In this document: one piece after another, positions 25,564-36,846 of the stretch
Position numbering within the stretch: the first letter of the stretch is position 1
Layout of the letters: every line of letters begins with the position of its first letter
The notes under the pieces: model-generated
Database searches by the model: none
What the model was told of the DNA's origin: nothing
The model's input: the letters and a program-made list of their open reading frames with translations, nothing else
NCBI RefSeq assembly: GCF_003325375.1
Contig: NZ_CP030862.1
Span: 685,501 to 749,500, forward strand
Reading direction: 5' to 3'
Source: Streptomyces globosus
Lineage (GTDB): Bacteria; Actinomycetota; Actinomycetes; Streptomycetales; Streptomycetaceae
Length of the DNA stretch: 64,000 nt
Translations under genes and position numbers: made by a program

Positions 25564-25640
25564 GCAAACCTGCACGAAAAAGTACATAAACGTATATTGA
25601 GCGACACAACGGACATTCGCCTATTAACCACTCATAGCGC
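25564..25640. promoter_or_regulatory. AT-rich divergent promoter region, XRE/sigma-like gene and DUF6350
   Basis: About 60 bases holding runs such as GAAAAAGTACATAAACGTAT and CCTATTAACC stand out in a >70% GC window. They lie between two divergent genes. Several -10-like hexamers are possible; no clear paired -35 was picked. Confidence 0.5.
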
Positions 25641-25662
25641 GTGTCGAGGGCACCATGGCGGA

Positions 25663-27438
25663 GTGACGCAATTGACCGACCGCGACGCGCCGTTGCCGAC
25701 CGCGCCGCGCCACGCCGCCCCCCGGCGCAACCGTTCGCCCGAGGCCGCCGCCTGCGTGTTCGGCGGGGCCGTCGCCGCCGGCCTGGGCCTCGGCTTCCTC
25801 GCCGTCCTCGTGATCGTCCTGTGGATCAGCTCCCCCTACCCCGACAGCGGGCCGGGCGGGGCCCTGCACCTCGCCGCCGGCCTGTGGCTGCTCGCCCACG
25901 GCACCGAACTCGTCCGCTACGACACCCTCTCCGGCGTGCCCGCACCCGTCGGGGTGACGCCGCTGCTCCTGATCGCCCTGCCCGCCCTCCTCATGCGCCG
26001 CGCCGCACGCCTCGGCAGCGCCTCCGGCGACGGCAGCGACGGGGACGAGGTGCTGCCCGCGAGCGTCGTCTTCTCCGCCGTGCTCTGCGGCTACCTGGGC
26101 GTGGGCTGCCTCGCCACCGTGTACGCGGCCGGCGGCCCCATGCCCGCCGACCCCCTCAGCGCCGCCTGGCACGTCCCCCTCGTGGCGGTGCTCGCCGCGG
26201 CCGCCGGGGTGTGGGCGGCGAAGGGCCGCCCGCTCGGCCCGCTCCCGCGCTGGGTTCCCGAGGCGCTGCGCCGGGCGGTCGTACGGCCCCGGTACGCCGT
26301 CGCGGTCCGGGCCGGGACGGCCGGGGCGCTCTCCCTGGCCGGCGGCGGGGCGCTGCTCGTCGGCCTCTCGCTGGCCTGGCACGGCAAGGAGGTGGAAGAA
26401 GCCTTCCTCGCGCTGACCGGCGTGTGGTCGGGCCGCTTCGCGGTCCTGCTGCTCGCGCTCGCGCTGCTGCCGAACGCGATGGTGTGGGGCGCGGCGTACG
26501 CCCTTGGGCCCGGCTTCGCCCTCGGCGGCGGTGCCTCCGCCACCCCGCTCGGCTTCGAGGGGGCGCCCGCCCTGCCCAGGTTCCCGCTGCTGGCGGCGCT
26601 CCCGCCGGAGGGGCCCGGGACGGCGCTGACCTGCGCGACGGCGGTCCTCCCGGTGGTCGCCGGGCTGGTGGTGGGGTGGTTCGCGGTGCGCAGGGCGCGG
26701 GAGGTGCGGCGCGCGGAGACCGCGCTGACGGCGGCTCTGGGGGCGCTGGTGTGCGGGCTGTTGATGGCGGGGCTCGCGGCGGTCTCGGGCGGGCCGCTCG
26801 GCTCGGGGCGGCTGGCGGAGTTCGGGCCGGTGTGGTGGGCGACCGGCGCGGCGGCCTTCGCGTGGACGCTGGTGCCGGCCGTTCCCCTGGCCGTGGCGGT
26901 GCACTCGTGGCGGACGCGGCCGGTGCGGAAGGCCGCCGAGGCGGAGGAGGAGGCCCTCGCCGCCGGAGACGAGTGGCACACCGGCGGGGGGCGGGAGGTC
27001 CGCTGGGAGGCGCTGCGCCGCACGGCGGGCACGCTGGTCCCGGACCTCGGCCCGGAACCGACGGCGCAGCCCGCGGAGCCGTCCGCCCCGTCGGCGGACA
27101 CCCCGTCCGGGGGCCGCTCCCGCCGCCTCACGGTGGTCAGGGGCCTCGGCATCGGCCTGCCCGCCGTCCCGGCCCGCCCGGCCCCGGAGGGCGCAGCCCG
27201 GGAAGACCGTGCTCCGACCGCCGCGGCGGCGGCGTCCGCACCGGCCGCAGGCCTCCCGCCCGGGCCTTTCCCGCAGCCCCCCGCCGGGGCCCCGGCCCCG
27301 GCCCCGGCCCCGGCCCCGGACCCGGCGGGCGCCGGGGCCGCATCGGCGCCGGGCGCCGTCCCCGTCCCGGCGGCGCGCCCGCTCGCCCCGCCCGTCGCGG
27401 GGGCCCGCGTCCTGGCCAGGCGCCGCCCGGCCGGCTGA
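25663..27438 (+). CDS. DUF6350 family multi-TM membrane protein
   Basis: A 591-residue protein from GTG 25663 (weak ribosome site; TTG/ATG alternatives up to 25597 add residues not typical of the family). About 9-11 hydrophobic helices cover residues 30-440, with the conserved opening [15 protein letters not shown]. The last ~150 residues are a Pro/Ala-rich cytoplasmic tail containing a short PAPAPAPAP run. DUF6350 has no assigned role. In Streptomyces it sits just before purN-purH, as here. Confidence 0.87.
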   Translation: MTQLTDRDAPLPTAPRHAAPRRNRSPEAAACVFGGAVAAGLGLGFLAVLVIVLWISSPYPDSGPGGALHLAAGLWLLAHGTELVRYDTLSGVPAPVGVTPLLLIALPALLMRRAARLGSASGDGSDGDEVLPASVVFSAVLCGYLGVGCLATVYAAGGPMPADPLSAAWHVPLVAVLAAAAGVWAAKGRPLGPLPRWVPEALRRAVVRPRYAVAVRAGTAGALSLAGGGALLVGLSLAWHGKEVEEAFLALTGVWSGRFAVLLLALALLPNAMVWGAAYALGPGFALGGGASATPLGFEGAPALPRFPLLAALPPEGPGTALTCATAVLPVVAGLVVGWFAVRRAREVRRAETALTAALGALVCGLLMAGLAAVSGGPLGSGRLAEFGPVWWATGAAAFAWTLVPAVPLAVAVHSWRTRPVRKAAEAEEEALAAGDEWHTGGGREVRWEALRRTAGTLVPDLGPEPTAQPAEPSAPSADTPSGGRSRRLTVVRGLGIGLPAVPARPAPEGAAREDRAPTAAAAASAPAAGLPPGPFPQPPAGAPAPAPAPAPDPAGAGAASAPGAVPVPAARPLAPPVAGARVLARRRPAG

Positions 27439-27439
27439 C

Positions 27440-27486
27440 GCCGGCTGCGGCCGCTCCCGTACCGCGGGGGCGGCCGCAGCGCCGGC
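27440..27486. terminator. Bidirectional terminator after DUF6350
   Basis: Stem GCCGG...CTGCGGCCGC / GCGGCCGCAG...CCGGC with a ~15-base loop, between convergent genes. Confidence 0.8.
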
Positions 27487-27493
27487 CTGCCGG

Positions 27494-28132
27494 CTACTGG
27501 CGGACCTTCAGGACCTTGCCCAGCGCGTTGTCCGGCAGGAGGTCGTTGCACTTGAGCTCCGCCGCCTTCGTCAGGGCGTCGTCGCGGCAGACGTAGAAGT
27601 CCTTGTAGGCGATCTGCACGCCGTACGAGCCCAGGGCCAGGACGATCGCCAGCGACGCCGTGACGATGCCGCCGACCGCGGCCGCCCGCTGCGGGCCGGC
27701 CGCCGGGCCGAGTGCGGCGAGGCCGCCCCCGGTGCTCGCGCCGCCGGCCGGGCGGGCGCCCGCCCCGGAGGCGTCCGCGGCGGCCCCGGGCGCCGCCGCC
27801 GGCTTGCCCCGCAGGCCGCTGACGCCCCAGTACACGGCGAGCGCGCCGAGCAGCAGACCCACCGACGGGATCCCGAAGATCCCGAAGAAGAACCCCCACA
27901 TGCCGGCGAGCAGCGCATAGCGGGCCCGCCGCTGCACGGGGTCGGTCGGGTCCCAGCGGGCCGGCCCGGACGGCCCGCCCGGTCCCGTCGGCCCGCCGGG
28001 GGAGGGGTCCTGGCCGGGGCGGCCGCCGCCACCGCCGGGGCGCGGCCGCCACGGCTGGTCGGGCCGGCCCTCCGGGGGAGCCGCGAAGGGGTTGTCGTCG
28101 GTGGAGGAGTCGGGCTGGCGGCGGTCCGGCAT
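27494..28132 (-). CDS. Proline-rich two- to three-TM membrane protein
   Basis: A 212-residue protein with a Pro/Gly-rich first 65 residues, then hydrophobic segments (Y-A-L-L-A-G-M-W-G-F-F-F-G-I-F-G and V-G-L-L-L-G-A-L-A-V-Y-W-G), a Gly/Ala linker, a third helix (I-V-T-A-S-L-A-I-V-L-A-L-G-S-Y), and a 40-residue C-terminal region with two Cys (Y-V-C-R-D-D-A and L-K-C-N-D-L-L). I recognise the type (DUF4190-like small membrane proteins) but not a function. It is divergent from purN. Confidence 0.75.
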   Translation of the reverse strand: MPDRRQPDSSTDDNPFAAPPEGRPDQPWRPRPGGGGGRPGQDPSPGGPTGPGGPSGPARWDPTDPVQRRARYALLAGMWGFFFGIFGIPSVGLLLGALAVYWGVSGLRGKPAAAPGAAADASGAGARPAGGASTGGGLAALGPAAGPQRAAAVGGIVTASLAIVLALGSYGVQIAYKDFYVCRDDALTKAAELKCNDLLPDNALGKVLKVRQ

Positions 28133-28456
28133 CGAGTGCGTTACTTCCCCTGTGTCGTGGACGCCGGGCGCGCCCGGTGCGGGGCGCCGGCGTCGGAATG
28201 CGTCGCGGGCGGCGTGCGTCGAAGTGCTGCGCGGCCCCCTCTCACCACGCCGTTCGCGGCCTGTATGCCAGACGCTACCCGTCGGCCGTCCCCCCGTCCC
28301 CCGTGGGCCGTCCGGTGTGCCGGTATCGTTGCAGGCGGTCGGCGGCTTCGTAGGGTCCCCCGTATCCCGGGGTGTCGAAGTTTCGTACGACCGCACAAGA
28401 CGAACGCCGCGCCCCCGGGTCGCCCCGGGCGGCACCCACGCGAGAAAGGGCCTGTC
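28133..28456. other. Intergenic region with purN promoter, no gene seen
   Basis: 324 bases between the divergent small membrane protein gene and purN. It holds the ribosome site GAAAGGG seven bases before the purN ATG. No open frame with credible composition and no recognisable riboswitch was seen; in particular no ZTP-type G-C-C-T-G-G-G core. Confidence 0.6.
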
Positions 28457-29080
28457 ATGGCCGCCTCCCGCCTGGTCGTCCTGGTCTCCGGATCCGGCAC
28501 CAACCTCCAGGCCCTGCTCGACGCCATCGATTCCCACCCCGGCGGCGCCGAGGGCTTCGGTGCCGAAGTCGTCGCCGTGGGGGCCGACCGCACCGGCATC
28601 GCCGGCCTGGAGCGGGCCGAGAAGGCGGGCATCCCGACCTTCGTCTGCCCGGTCGGGGACTACGCGAGCCGGGAGGAGTGGGATGCCGCCCTCACCGAGG
28701 CCACTGCGGCCCACGCTCCCGACCTCGTCGTCTCCGCCGGGTTCATGAAGATCGTGGGCAAGGCGTTCCTCGGCCGTTTCGGCGGCCGCTTCGTCAACAC
28801 CCACCCCGCCCTGCTGCCCGCGTTCCCCGGCACCCACGGCGTACGGGACGCGCTCGCGTACGGGGCGAAGGTCACCGGCTGCACCGTCCACTTCGTGGAC
28901 GCCGGCGTGGACACCGGACCGATCATCGCCCAGGGTGTCGTCGAGGTCAGGGACGGGGACGACGAAGCCGCTCTGCACGAGCGCATCAAGGAAGTCGAGC
29001 GCCGGCTGCTCGTCGACGTCGTGGGGCGCCTGGCCCGGCACGGCTACCGCATCGAGGGACGAAAGGTAACGATCCAGTGA
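28457..29080 (+). CDS. purN: Phosphoribosylglycinamide formyltransferase (GART)
   Basis: A 207-residue enzyme that transfers the formyl group of 10-formyl-THF to GAR in purine synthesis. N-terminal [10 protein letters not shown] phosphate loop; catalytic N-x-H in [14 protein letters not shown]; and [15 protein letters not shown] near the folate site with its Asp. Its stop overlaps the purH GTG (GTGA), so the two are coupled. Confidence 0.98.
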   Translation: MAASRLVVLVSGSGTNLQALLDAIDSHPGGAEGFGAEVVAVGADRTGIAGLERAEKAGIPTFVCPVGDYASREEWDAALTEATAAHAPDLVVSAGFMKIVGKAFLGRFGGRFVNTHPALLPAFPGTHGVRDALAYGAKVTGCTVHFVDAGVDTGPIIAQGVVEVRDGDDEAALHERIKEVERRLLVDVVGRLARHGYRIEGRKVTIQ

Positions 29081-30654
29081 CCGCCGCAGAGAGCACCACG
29101 ACGTCGCAGCGACCGATCCGGCGCGCGCTCGTCAGCGTCTACGACAAGACGGGACTGGAGGAGCTGGCCCGCGGCCTGCACGAGGCGGGCGTCGCGCTCG
29201 TCTCGACCGGCTCGACCGCCTCCCGCATCGCCGCCGCCGGCGTCCCCGTCACCAAGGTGGAGGAGCTGACCGGCTTCCCCGAGTGCCTGGACGGGCGCGT
29301 CAAGACCCTGCACCCGCGCGTGCACGCCGGCATCCTCGCCGACCTGCGCCTGGAGGACCACCGCAGCCAGCTCGCCGAGCTGGGCGTCGAGCCGTTCGAC
29401 CTGGTCGTCGTGAACCTCTACCCGTTCCGGGAGACCGTCGCCTCCGGCGCCACCCCCGACGAGTGCGTCGAGCAGATCGACATCGGCGGCCCGTCCATGG
29501 TCCGCGCGGCCGCGAAGAACCACCCCTCGGTCGCCGTCGTCACCAGCCCCGGGCGGTACGGCGACGTCCTCGCCGCGGTCCGCGGCGGCGGCTTCGACCT
29601 GGCCGCCCGCAAGCGCCTGGCCGCCGAGGCCTTCCAGCACACGGCCGCCTACGACGTCGCCGTCGCCTCCTGGTTCACGAACGCGTACGCCCCCGAGCCG
29701 GAGGCCGTGCTGCCCGAGTTCCTGGCCGGCGCCTGGGACCGCAAGGCCGTCCTGCGCTACGGCGAGAACCCGCACCAGGCCGCCGCCCTGTACACCGACG
29801 GGCAGCCGGGCGGGCTCGCCAACGCCGAGCAGCTGCACGGCAAGGAGATGTCCTTCAACAACTACGTGGACACCGAGGCCGCCCGCCGCGCCGCCTACGA
29901 CCACGAAGAGCCGTGCGTCGCGATCATCAAGCACGCCAACCCGTGCGGCATCGCGATCGGCGCCGACATCGCCGAGGCGCACCGCAAGGCGCACGCCTGC
30001 GACCCGCTGTCGGCCTTCGGCGGCGTCATCGCCGTCAACCGCCCGGTGACCGTCGCGCTCGCCGAGCAGATCGCGGAGATCTTCACCGAGGTCGTCGCCG
30101 CCCCCGCCTACGAGGACGGAGCGGTCGAGGTCCTGGCGAAGAAGAAGAACATCCGCGTGCTGCGCGTCGAGGGCAGCCCGCACCAGCCGGGCGACCTCAA
30201 GCCGATCTCGGGCGGCGCGGTCCTCCAGCAGAGCGACGTCTTCCAGGCCGAGGGCGACGACCCGGCGAACTGGACCCTGGCCACCGGCGAGGCCCTCGCC
30301 CCCGCCGAGCTCGCCGAGCTCGCGTTCGCGTGGAAGGCCTGCCGGGCCGTGAAGTCCAACGCGATCCTGCTCGCCAAGGACGGCGCCTCGGTCGGCGTCG
30401 GCATGGGCCAGGTCAACCGCGTCGACTCCGCCCGCCTCGCCGTCGAGCGGGCCGGCGCCGAGCGCGCGCAGGGCTCGTACGCCGCGTCCGACGCGTTCTT
30501 CCCCTTCCCGGACGGGCTGGAGATCCTGACCGCCGCAGGCGTCAAGGCCGTCGTGCAGCCGGGCGGCTCCGTCCGCGACGAGCAGGTCGTCGAGGCCGCG
30601 AAGGCCGCCGGGGTGACCATGTACTTCACCGGCACCCGGCACTTCTTCCACTGA
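29077..30654 (+). CDS. purH: Bifunctional AICAR transformylase / IMP cyclohydrolase
   Basis: A 525-residue enzyme for the last two purine steps. The IMP cyclohydrolase domain is residues 1-~200 ([30 protein letters not shown]). The AICAR transformylase domain has K-H-A-N-P-C-G-I-A and the C-terminal D-A-F-F-P-F-P-D ... V-V-Q-P-G-G-S. It consumes AICAR/ZMP, whose triphosphate (ZTP) is the ligand inferred for the riboswitch upstream of glyA. Starts GTG 29077. Confidence 0.98.
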   Translation: MTAAESTTTSQRPIRRALVSVYDKTGLEELARGLHEAGVALVSTGSTASRIAAAGVPVTKVEELTGFPECLDGRVKTLHPRVHAGILADLRLEDHRSQLAELGVEPFDLVVVNLYPFRETVASGATPDECVEQIDIGGPSMVRAAAKNHPSVAVVTSPGRYGDVLAAVRGGGFDLAARKRLAAEAFQHTAAYDVAVASWFTNAYAPEPEAVLPEFLAGAWDRKAVLRYGENPHQAAALYTDGQPGGLANAEQLHGKEMSFNNYVDTEAARRAAYDHEEPCVAIIKHANPCGIAIGADIAEAHRKAHACDPLSAFGGVIAVNRPVTVALAEQIAEIFTEVVAAPAYEDGAVEVLAKKKNIRVLRVEGSPHQPGDLKPISGGAVLQQSDVFQAEGDDPANWTLATGEALAPAELAELAFAWKACRAVKSNAILLAKDGASVGVGMGQVNRVDSARLAVERAGAERAQGSYAASDAFFPFPDGLEILTAAGVKAVVQPGGSVRDEQVVEAAKAAGVTMYFTGTRHFFH

Positions 30655-30667
30655 GCAGCTCCGCACA

Positions 30668-30714
30668 CGGCGAAGGCCGCGCCCCGCACCGACGGCGGGA
30701 CGCGGCCTTCGCCG
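30668..30714. terminator. Bidirectional terminator after purH
   Basis: 14-bp perfect stem CGGCGAAGGCCGCG / CGCGGCCTTCGCCG with a 19-base loop, between convergent purH and a membrane-protein gene. Confidence 0.85.
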
Positions 30715-30742
30715 TCCGCGGGGGCGGCGCCCCCGCCGGGCC

Positions 30743-31378
30743 TCAGTACTGCGGACGGCCGAAGTAGGCGCTGGCAGCCGCGTTGGCGAGGCCGACGATG
30801 ATCCAGATCCCCAGCGCCAGCGAGATCACCGAGAGGACCATCGAGAGGGCGATGGCGGGGGCTCCGTCGGAGCTGCCGAGGGCGACCACGTTGCTCAGCA
30901 CGCTGAACCCGGCGAAGAGCGTCTGCACCGCACCGAAGGCGATGCCGGAGCCGCGGACGCCGCCGCGGCCCTTGGCCATCTTGGCAGCGGTCAGGATCGG
31001 CCACAGCGCGACGGCGATGATGATGATCCCGACGACGGCCAAGAAGCCGCCCGCGACCGCGCCCGCGTCACTCGCCGTGGAGCTGGAGGAATCGGCGAAC
31101 AGCGAGGCGAAGAACGCCCCGCCCAGCAGCATCAGCACGCCCATCAGGGCCTGCAGGATGCCGAGGATGTAGAGGATGACGCGGGCCGCCTTCACCCCGC
31201 CCGGCATGGGAACCTGTCCGCCGGGAGCCGGGAAGCCGCCGGCCGGGTACGCGGGGTACGCCTGCTGTCCCTGCTGCGGGTAGCCGTAGCCGCCCTGCTG
31301 TCCCTGCTGCGGGTAGCCGTAGCCGGGCTGGCCCTGCGGCTGCTGCCCGTACGGGTTGTTCGGGTCTCCGAAGCTCAT
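30743..31378 (-). CDS. Membrane protein with PQQGQQ-repeat N-terminus
   Basis: A 211-residue protein. Residues 1-65 are Tyr/Gly/Gln/Pro-rich, with two tandem copies of [11 protein letters not shown] (33-bp DNA repeat at about 31261-31326). Four hydrophobic helices follow ([24 protein letters not shown], and two near the C-terminus), ending F-G-R-P-Q-Y. Such disordered YGQP tails are common in actinobacterial membrane proteins; no function is assigned. Divergent from folD. Confidence 0.8.
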   Translation of the reverse strand: MSFGDPNNPYGQQPQGQPGYGYPQQGQQGGYGYPQQGQQAYPAYPAGGFPAPGGQVPMPGGVKAARVILYILGILQALMGVLMLLGGAFFASLFADSSSSTASDAGAVAGGFLAVVGIIIIAVALWPILTAAKMAKGRGGVRGSGIAFGAVQTLFAGFSVLSNVVALGSSDGAPAIALSMVLSVISLALGIWIIVGLANAAASAYFGRPQY

Positions 31379-31545
31379 CTTGCGGTGTTCCTCCGTGGAA
31401 GTGCGGGGACGCACGGCACGCATCGGAGGCCGTTCCGGTCTGCGGTCCGCCCCCCGGCACTGCCCGCGGCAATCTTGTCCCGCCATCGTCGGCGGAGCGG
31501 CCCGGACTTGTCCAGCGGTCGGGGCGGCGGCCGCGCCACCTGTCG

Positions 31546-31555
31546 TGCACGTGCA
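31546..31555. promoter_or_regulatory. TGCACGTGCA palindrome between a membrane gene and folD
   Basis: A perfect 10-bp palindrome, nearly extended by TCG/CGA flanks (TCG-TGCACGTGCA-ACGA), in the ~300-base divergent intergenic region. Plausible operator; no regulator identified. The rest of the gap shows no gene. Confidence 0.35.
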
Positions 31556-31674
31556 ACGAACGGTGCAGGGCCGTGACATGCGCCCGGCCCGGCCCGGCCC
31601 GCGCCCGCAGCCGCGCGGGCCGCGCCGGACGGCACGACTGGAACCCGGGGCCCCGGATCCGGGAGGATGGACGC

Positions 31675-32538
31675 ATGACCGCCCAGATTCTCGACGGCAA
31701 GGCCACCGCAGCCGCGATCAAGTCCGAGCTGACCGCCCGTGTGGAGAGGCTCAAGGCCCAAGGCATCACCCCCGGGCTCGGCACCCTGCTGGTCGGGGAC
31801 GACCCGGGCAGCCGCTGGTACGTCAACGGAAAGCACAAGGACTGCGCCGAGGTCGGCATCGAGTCGATCCGCCGCGAACTGCCCGCCACGGCGACGCAGG
31901 AGGAGATCGAGGCGGTCGTCCGGGAGCTGAACGAGGACCCGGCCTGCACCGGCTACATCGTCCAACTGCCGCTGCCCAAGGGCATCGACACCAACCGCGT
32001 GCTGACGCTGATGGACCCGGACAAGGACGCCGACGGCCTCCACCCGGCCTCGCTCGGCCGCCTCGTCCTGAACGAGCCCGGCCCGCTGCCCTGCACCCCG
32101 AACGGCATCGTGGAGCTGCTGCGCCGCCACGGCGTGGAGATCAACGGCGCGCACGTGGTCGTCGTCGGCCGCGGCATCACCGTCGGCCGCTCCATCGGAC
32201 TGCTCCTGACCCGCAGGTCGGAGAACGCCACGGTGACGCTCTGCCACACCGGCACCCGCGACCTGGCGTCGCTGCTGCGGCAGGCCGACATCGTCGTGGC
32301 CGCCGCGGGCGTCGCGCACCTGGTCAAGCCGGAGGACGTCAAGCCCGGCGCGGCCGTCCTCGACGTCGGCGTCTCCCGCGACGAGGACGGCAGGATCGTC
32401 GGCGACGTGCACCCCGGCGTCGCCGAGGTCGCCGGCTGGATCTCCCCGAACCCGGGCGGCGTCGGCCCGATGACCCGCGCGGAGCTCCTCGTCAACGTCG
32501 TCGAGGCAGCGGAACGGCAGGCCGCCAGTGCAGGCTGA
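31675..32538 (+). CDS. folD: Methylenetetrahydrofolate dehydrogenase / methenyl-THF cyclohydrolase
   Basis: A 287-residue bifunctional enzyme interconverting 5,10-methylene- and 10-formyl-THF. The active-site S-R-W-Y-V-N-G-K pattern (Y49, K53) is present, followed by [10 protein letters not shown], the D-A-D-G-L-H-P motif, NADP loop [10 protein letters not shown], and [11 protein letters not shown] at the C-terminus. It supplies 10-formyl-THF for PurN and PurH, encoded nearby. Overlaps the DUF3017 start by 11 bases. Confidence 0.98.
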   Translation: MTAQILDGKATAAAIKSELTARVERLKAQGITPGLGTLLVGDDPGSRWYVNGKHKDCAEVGIESIRRELPATATQEEIEAVVRELNEDPACTGYIVQLPLPKGIDTNRVLTLMDPDKDADGLHPASLGRLVLNEPGPLPCTPNGIVELLRRHGVEINGAHVVVVGRGITVGRSIGLLLTRRSENATVTLCHTGTRDLASLLRQADIVVAAAGVAHLVKPEDVKPGAAVLDVGVSRDEDGRIVGDVHPGVAEVAGWISPNPGGVGPMTRAELLVNVVEAAERQAASAG

Positions 32539-32968
32539 GCAGGGGGCCGGGCAGGGCGCCGGGCAGGGCGCCGCCGCGGCGGCGGCGAAGTCGCGCCGCT
32601 TCCCGTCCCTCACCCGGGACACGGCCCGCCCCGAGGGCGCCGGCCGGGCCGGGCCCGGGACCGCGCTGACCTCCCGCCAGTGGCCGATGCTCAGCGTCCT
32701 CGCCGCGACCGCGATCGGCCTGCTGTGCACCGCGCTGGGGGCCGTGCGCGCGGGCTGCCTCGTGATGGGGGTGGCCCTGCTCGCGGCCGCCGTGCTGCGG
32801 CGCGCCCTGCCCGACGTCGGCATGCTCGCCGTCCGCTCCCGGTTCACCGACATGATCACGTACGGAATGCTGGGCGCGGCGATCACGCTGCTGGCGCTGG
32901 TCGTCGGGCCCGACCCGCTGCTGGAGATCCCGTTCCTGGAGGACGCGGTCCGCTTCACCGTCCGCTGA
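32528..32968 (+). CDS. DUF3017 small membrane protein
   Basis: A 146-residue protein from GTG 32528, overlapping the folD stop, hence a two-gene unit. A Gly/Ala/Gln-rich start is followed by three hydrophobic helices; the conserved [17 protein letters not shown] lies between the second and third. DUF3017 proteins typically follow folD in Streptomyces. Function unknown. Confidence 0.88.
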   Translation: MQAEQGAGQGAGQGAAAAAAKSRRFPSLTRDTARPEGAGRAGPGTALTSRQWPMLSVLAATAIGLLCTALGAVRAGCLVMGVALLAAAVLRRALPDVGMLAVRSRFTDMITYGMLGAAITLLALVVGPDPLLEIPFLEDAVRFTVR

Positions 32969-34204
<1,236 letters not shown>

Positions 34205-34209
34205 CGACA

Positions 34210-34256
34210 CGGCGAAGGGGGCCCCGGCGCGGCAGCGCCCGGGGCCCCCTTCGCCG
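34210..34256. terminator. Bidirectional terminator after mdh
   Basis: 18-bp perfect stem CGGCGAAGGGGGCCCCGG / CCGGGGCCCCCTTCGCCG with an 11-base loop, between mdh and the convergent AhpD-like gene. Confidence 0.9.
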
Positions 34257-34271
34257 TTCTCCCGCGCCCCG

Positions 34272-34787
34272 TCAGCCGCGCGGGCCGCCCGGCGTGTAGC
34301 CGCCCGGCACCATCCGCGTCGTGACGGCGAAGCGGTTCCAGACGTTGATCGTCGCGATGACGGCGATGAGCTGGGCCAGCTCCTGCTCCCCGAAGTGCTT
34401 CGCGGCCCGCTCGTACACCTCGTCCGGGACGAAGCCGTCCGTCAGGACCGTGACGGCCTCGGTCAGTTCGATCGCGGCGATCTCCCGCTCGGTGTAGAAG
34501 TGCCGCGACTCCTCCCAGGCGCTCAGCTGGACGATGCGCTGCACGCTCTCGCCGGCGGCCAGGGCGTCCTTGGTGTGCATGTCGAGGCAGAACGCGCAGT
34601 GGTTGAGCTGCGAGGCGCGGATCTTGACGAGTTCGAGGAGGACCGGGTCCATGCCCTTGCGGGTGGCCGTCTCCAGGGCGACGACGGCCTTGTAGATCTC
34701 GGGCACGTGGCGGGCCATGTTCATGCGGGGGGTGTGCTCGGCGCACAGGTCGGAAGGGGCCGGGGGCTGCGTCTCGTCGGTGGTCAT
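34272..34787 (-). CDS. AhpD-like carboxymuconolactone decarboxylase family protein
   Basis: A 171-residue all-helical protein with the alkylhydroperoxidase AhpD-core signature C64-x-x-C67-x-x-x-H71 (N-H-C-A-F-C-L-D-M-H). Proteins of this type use the Cys pair in peroxide reduction, though many are uncharacterised. Divergent from a MocR-type regulator 46 bases away, the usual layout for a target-regulator pair. Confidence 0.92.
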   Translation of the reverse strand: MTTDETQPPAPSDLCAEHTPRMNMARHVPEIYKAVVALETATRKGMDPVLLELVKIRASQLNHCAFCLDMHTKDALAAGESVQRIVQLSAWEESRHFYTEREIAAIELTEAVTVLTDGFVPDEVYERAAKHFGEQELAQLIAVIATINVWNRFAVTTRMVPGGYTPGGPRG

Positions 34788-34833
34788 GGCCTCACCCTAC
34801 GGAGCAGGCGGACCGCGGATATGGTCCATCTCC

Positions 34834-36243
34834 ATGACGGAATCACGGGCCACTTCCGGAGCCGACCTGCACCTGGAGCTCTCCGCCGGGCGAGGTCTGC
34901 GGGCCGGCCTTGCCGAGGCGCTGCGGGAGGCCGCGCGCAGCGGCCGCCTCGCGCCGGGCACCCGGCTGCCGTCCTCCCGCTCGCTCGCCGCGGACCTCGG
35001 CGTCGCCCGCAACACCGTCGCCGAGGCGTACGCCGAACTCGTCGCCGAGGGGTGGCTGACGGCCCGCCAGGGCTCGGGTACCCGCGTCGCGGAGCGCGCC
35101 CGGCCGCGCCGGCCGGGTCCGGGCGCCGGGGCCGCCGCGCCGCACCGGCCGCCGGTGCGGCGGGGGCCCGCGTACGACCTGACGGCGGGCAGCCCCGACC
35201 TGGGCGGCTTCCCGCGCGCCGCCTGGCTGGCGGCGGCCCGCCGGGCGTTGGCCGCCGCGCCGAACGAGGCCTTCGGGTACGCCGCCGACCCGCGGGGCCG
35301 CACCGAGCTCCGGGAGGCCCTCGCGGGCTACCTGGCGCGGGCGCGGGGGGTGTACGCGGACCCGGGGCGGATCGTGCTGTGCGCGGGCTTCACGCACGGC
35401 CTGGCCCTGCTGGCGAAGGTGCTGCGGGCCCGCCGCGTCCGCGAGGTCGCCGTGGAGGGGTACGGCCTGGCCGTGCACCGGGGGCTGCTGGAGCGGCGGG
35501 GGCTGCGGACGGTGCCGCTCCCGGTGGACGCCGCCGGGGCGTGCACGACCCGGCTGCGGGGCCTCGCCGCAGGGGCGGTGCTGCTGACCCCCGCCCACCA
35601 GTTCCCGACGGGGGTCGCGCTGACGCCGGGCCGGCGGGCCGCCGCCGTCGACTGGGCGCGGACCACCGGCGGGCTGGTCGTGGAGGACGACTACGACGGG
35701 GAGTTCCGCTACGACCGCCAGCCCGTCGGCGCCCTCCAGGGCCTCGACCCGGACCGGGTGGTCTACCTCGGCACGGCGAGCAAGTCCCTGGCGCCGGGGC
35801 TGCGGATGGGCTGGATGGTGGTGCCGGCGGGGGTGCTGGACGAGGTGCTCGCCGCGAAGGGGCCCGCGGAGTTGGCGTCGGGCGTCCTGGACCAGCTCAC
35901 CCTCGCCGAGTTCATCCGCTCCGGCGCGTACGACCGGCACGTGCGCGGCATGCGGCAGCGCTACCGGCGCCGCCGCGACGAGCTCCTGGCCGCGGTGGCG
36001 GGGCGGGTCGCCGTCTCCGGGATCGCGGCCGGCCTGCACGCGGTCCTGGACCTCCCGGAGGGCAGCCAGGAGGGCGTGCTGCGGGCGGCGGCCTGGCACG
36101 ACCTGGCGCTGGAGCCCCTCTCCCGGCACGCCCACCCGGACGCCGGGCTGCCGCCGCGCGAGGCCCTGGTCGTCGGCTACGGAACCCCGCCGCCGAGTGC
36201 CTGGTCGCCGTCGCTCGCGGCGCTGGCGGCGTCCCTGCCGTGA
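34834..36243 (+). CDS. MocR/PdxR-type GntR regulator with aminotransferase domain
   Basis: A 469-residue fusion: N-terminal GntR winged helix (about residues 15-80, with G-T-R-L-P-S-S-R-S-L-A-A-D-L-G-V-A-R-N-T-V) and a fold-type-I aminotransferase domain with E-D-D-Y-D-G-E-F-R-Y and the PLP lysine in Y-L-G-T-A-S-K-S-L-A-P. Such proteins are PLP-sensing regulators, often of vitamin B6 or amino-acid genes. It probably controls the divergent AhpD-like gene; effector unknown. Confidence 0.93.
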   Translation: MTESRATSGADLHLELSAGRGLRAGLAEALREAARSGRLAPGTRLPSSRSLAADLGVARNTVAEAYAELVAEGWLTARQGSGTRVAERARPRRPGPGAGAAAPHRPPVRRGPAYDLTAGSPDLGGFPRAAWLAAARRALAAAPNEAFGYAADPRGRTELREALAGYLARARGVYADPGRIVLCAGFTHGLALLAKVLRARRVREVAVEGYGLAVHRGLLERRGLRTVPLPVDAAGACTTRLRGLAAGAVLLTPAHQFPTGVALTPGRRAAAVDWARTTGGLVVEDDYDGEFRYDRQPVGALQGLDPDRVVYLGTASKSLAPGLRMGWMVVPAGVLDEVLAAKGPAELASGVLDQLTLAEFIRSGAYDRHVRGMRQRYRRRRDELLAAVAGRVAVSGIAAGLHAVLDLPEGSQEGVLRAAAWHDLALEPLSRHAHPDAGLPPREALVVGYGTPPPSAWSPSLAALAASLP

Positions 36244-36318
36244 CCTCGGAGGGCGGCGGCACGATGGCGGGACGGCCGGCCGGAGCCGCATGTCCGAGGG
36301 CGGTGGCAGGATGGGGGG

Positions 36319-36846
36319 ATGGCTGCTGACCCGGCGTGGACGGGATTCCACGAAGAGCTGACGGCGGCGAAGACTGCCGTGTACGACCCGGGCGGCTTCG
36401 CCTGCACCCCGCCCGTGCCCGAGCCGGAGAGCGCGGAGTACGCGGCCTGCGCGTTCACGCTCGACGGCCGCGCGGTCCGGTTCCGGGCGGCCAGGACCAC
36501 CCCGCGGAAGGCGGGCCTGTTCGTGACGGTGTGGCAGCGGTCGGGGGAGGGGCCGATCCGGCCCTTCGACACCGCCGACGGGGTGGACCTCTTCGTCGTC
36601 GCCGTCCGCGACGCGGGCGGCCGCGGGCAGTTCGTCTTCCCGACCGGGGTGCTGTGCGATCGGGGCGTCGTCTCCCGCGGCGGCTCCGGCGGGAAGCGGG
36701 GCCTCCGGGTCTATCCGCCGTGGGCGCAGACGACGAGCCGTCAGGCCTGCGCCACCCAGGCGTGGCAGACGCAGCACTTCCTCGCCCTCGGGCCCGACGG
36801 CCGCTGCGATGCGGCCCGCGCCCGCGCCCTCTACGGGGCCGACTGA
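36319..36846 (+). CDS. MepB family protein
   Basis: A 175-residue protein matching MepB throughout: E-S-A-E-Y-A-A-C-A-F, F-R-A-A-R-T-T-P-R-K-A-G-L-F-V-T-V-W, G-Q-F-V-F-P-T-G-V-L, R-G-L-R-V-Y-P-P-W and Q-A-W-Q-T-Q-H-F-L. MepB is encoded with the MepA multidrug efflux pump in staphylococci, but its biochemical role is unknown. Single gene; its last 16 bases overlap the convergent transporter gene. Confidence 0.88.
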   Translation: MAADPAWTGFHEELTAAKTAVYDPGGFACTPPVPEPESAEYAACAFTLDGRAVRFRAARTTPRKAGLFVTVWQRSGEGPIRPFDTADGVDLFVVAVRDAGGRGQFVFPTGVLCDRGVVSRGGSGGKRGLRVYPPWAQTTSRQACATQAWQTQHFLALGPDGRCDAARARALYGAD

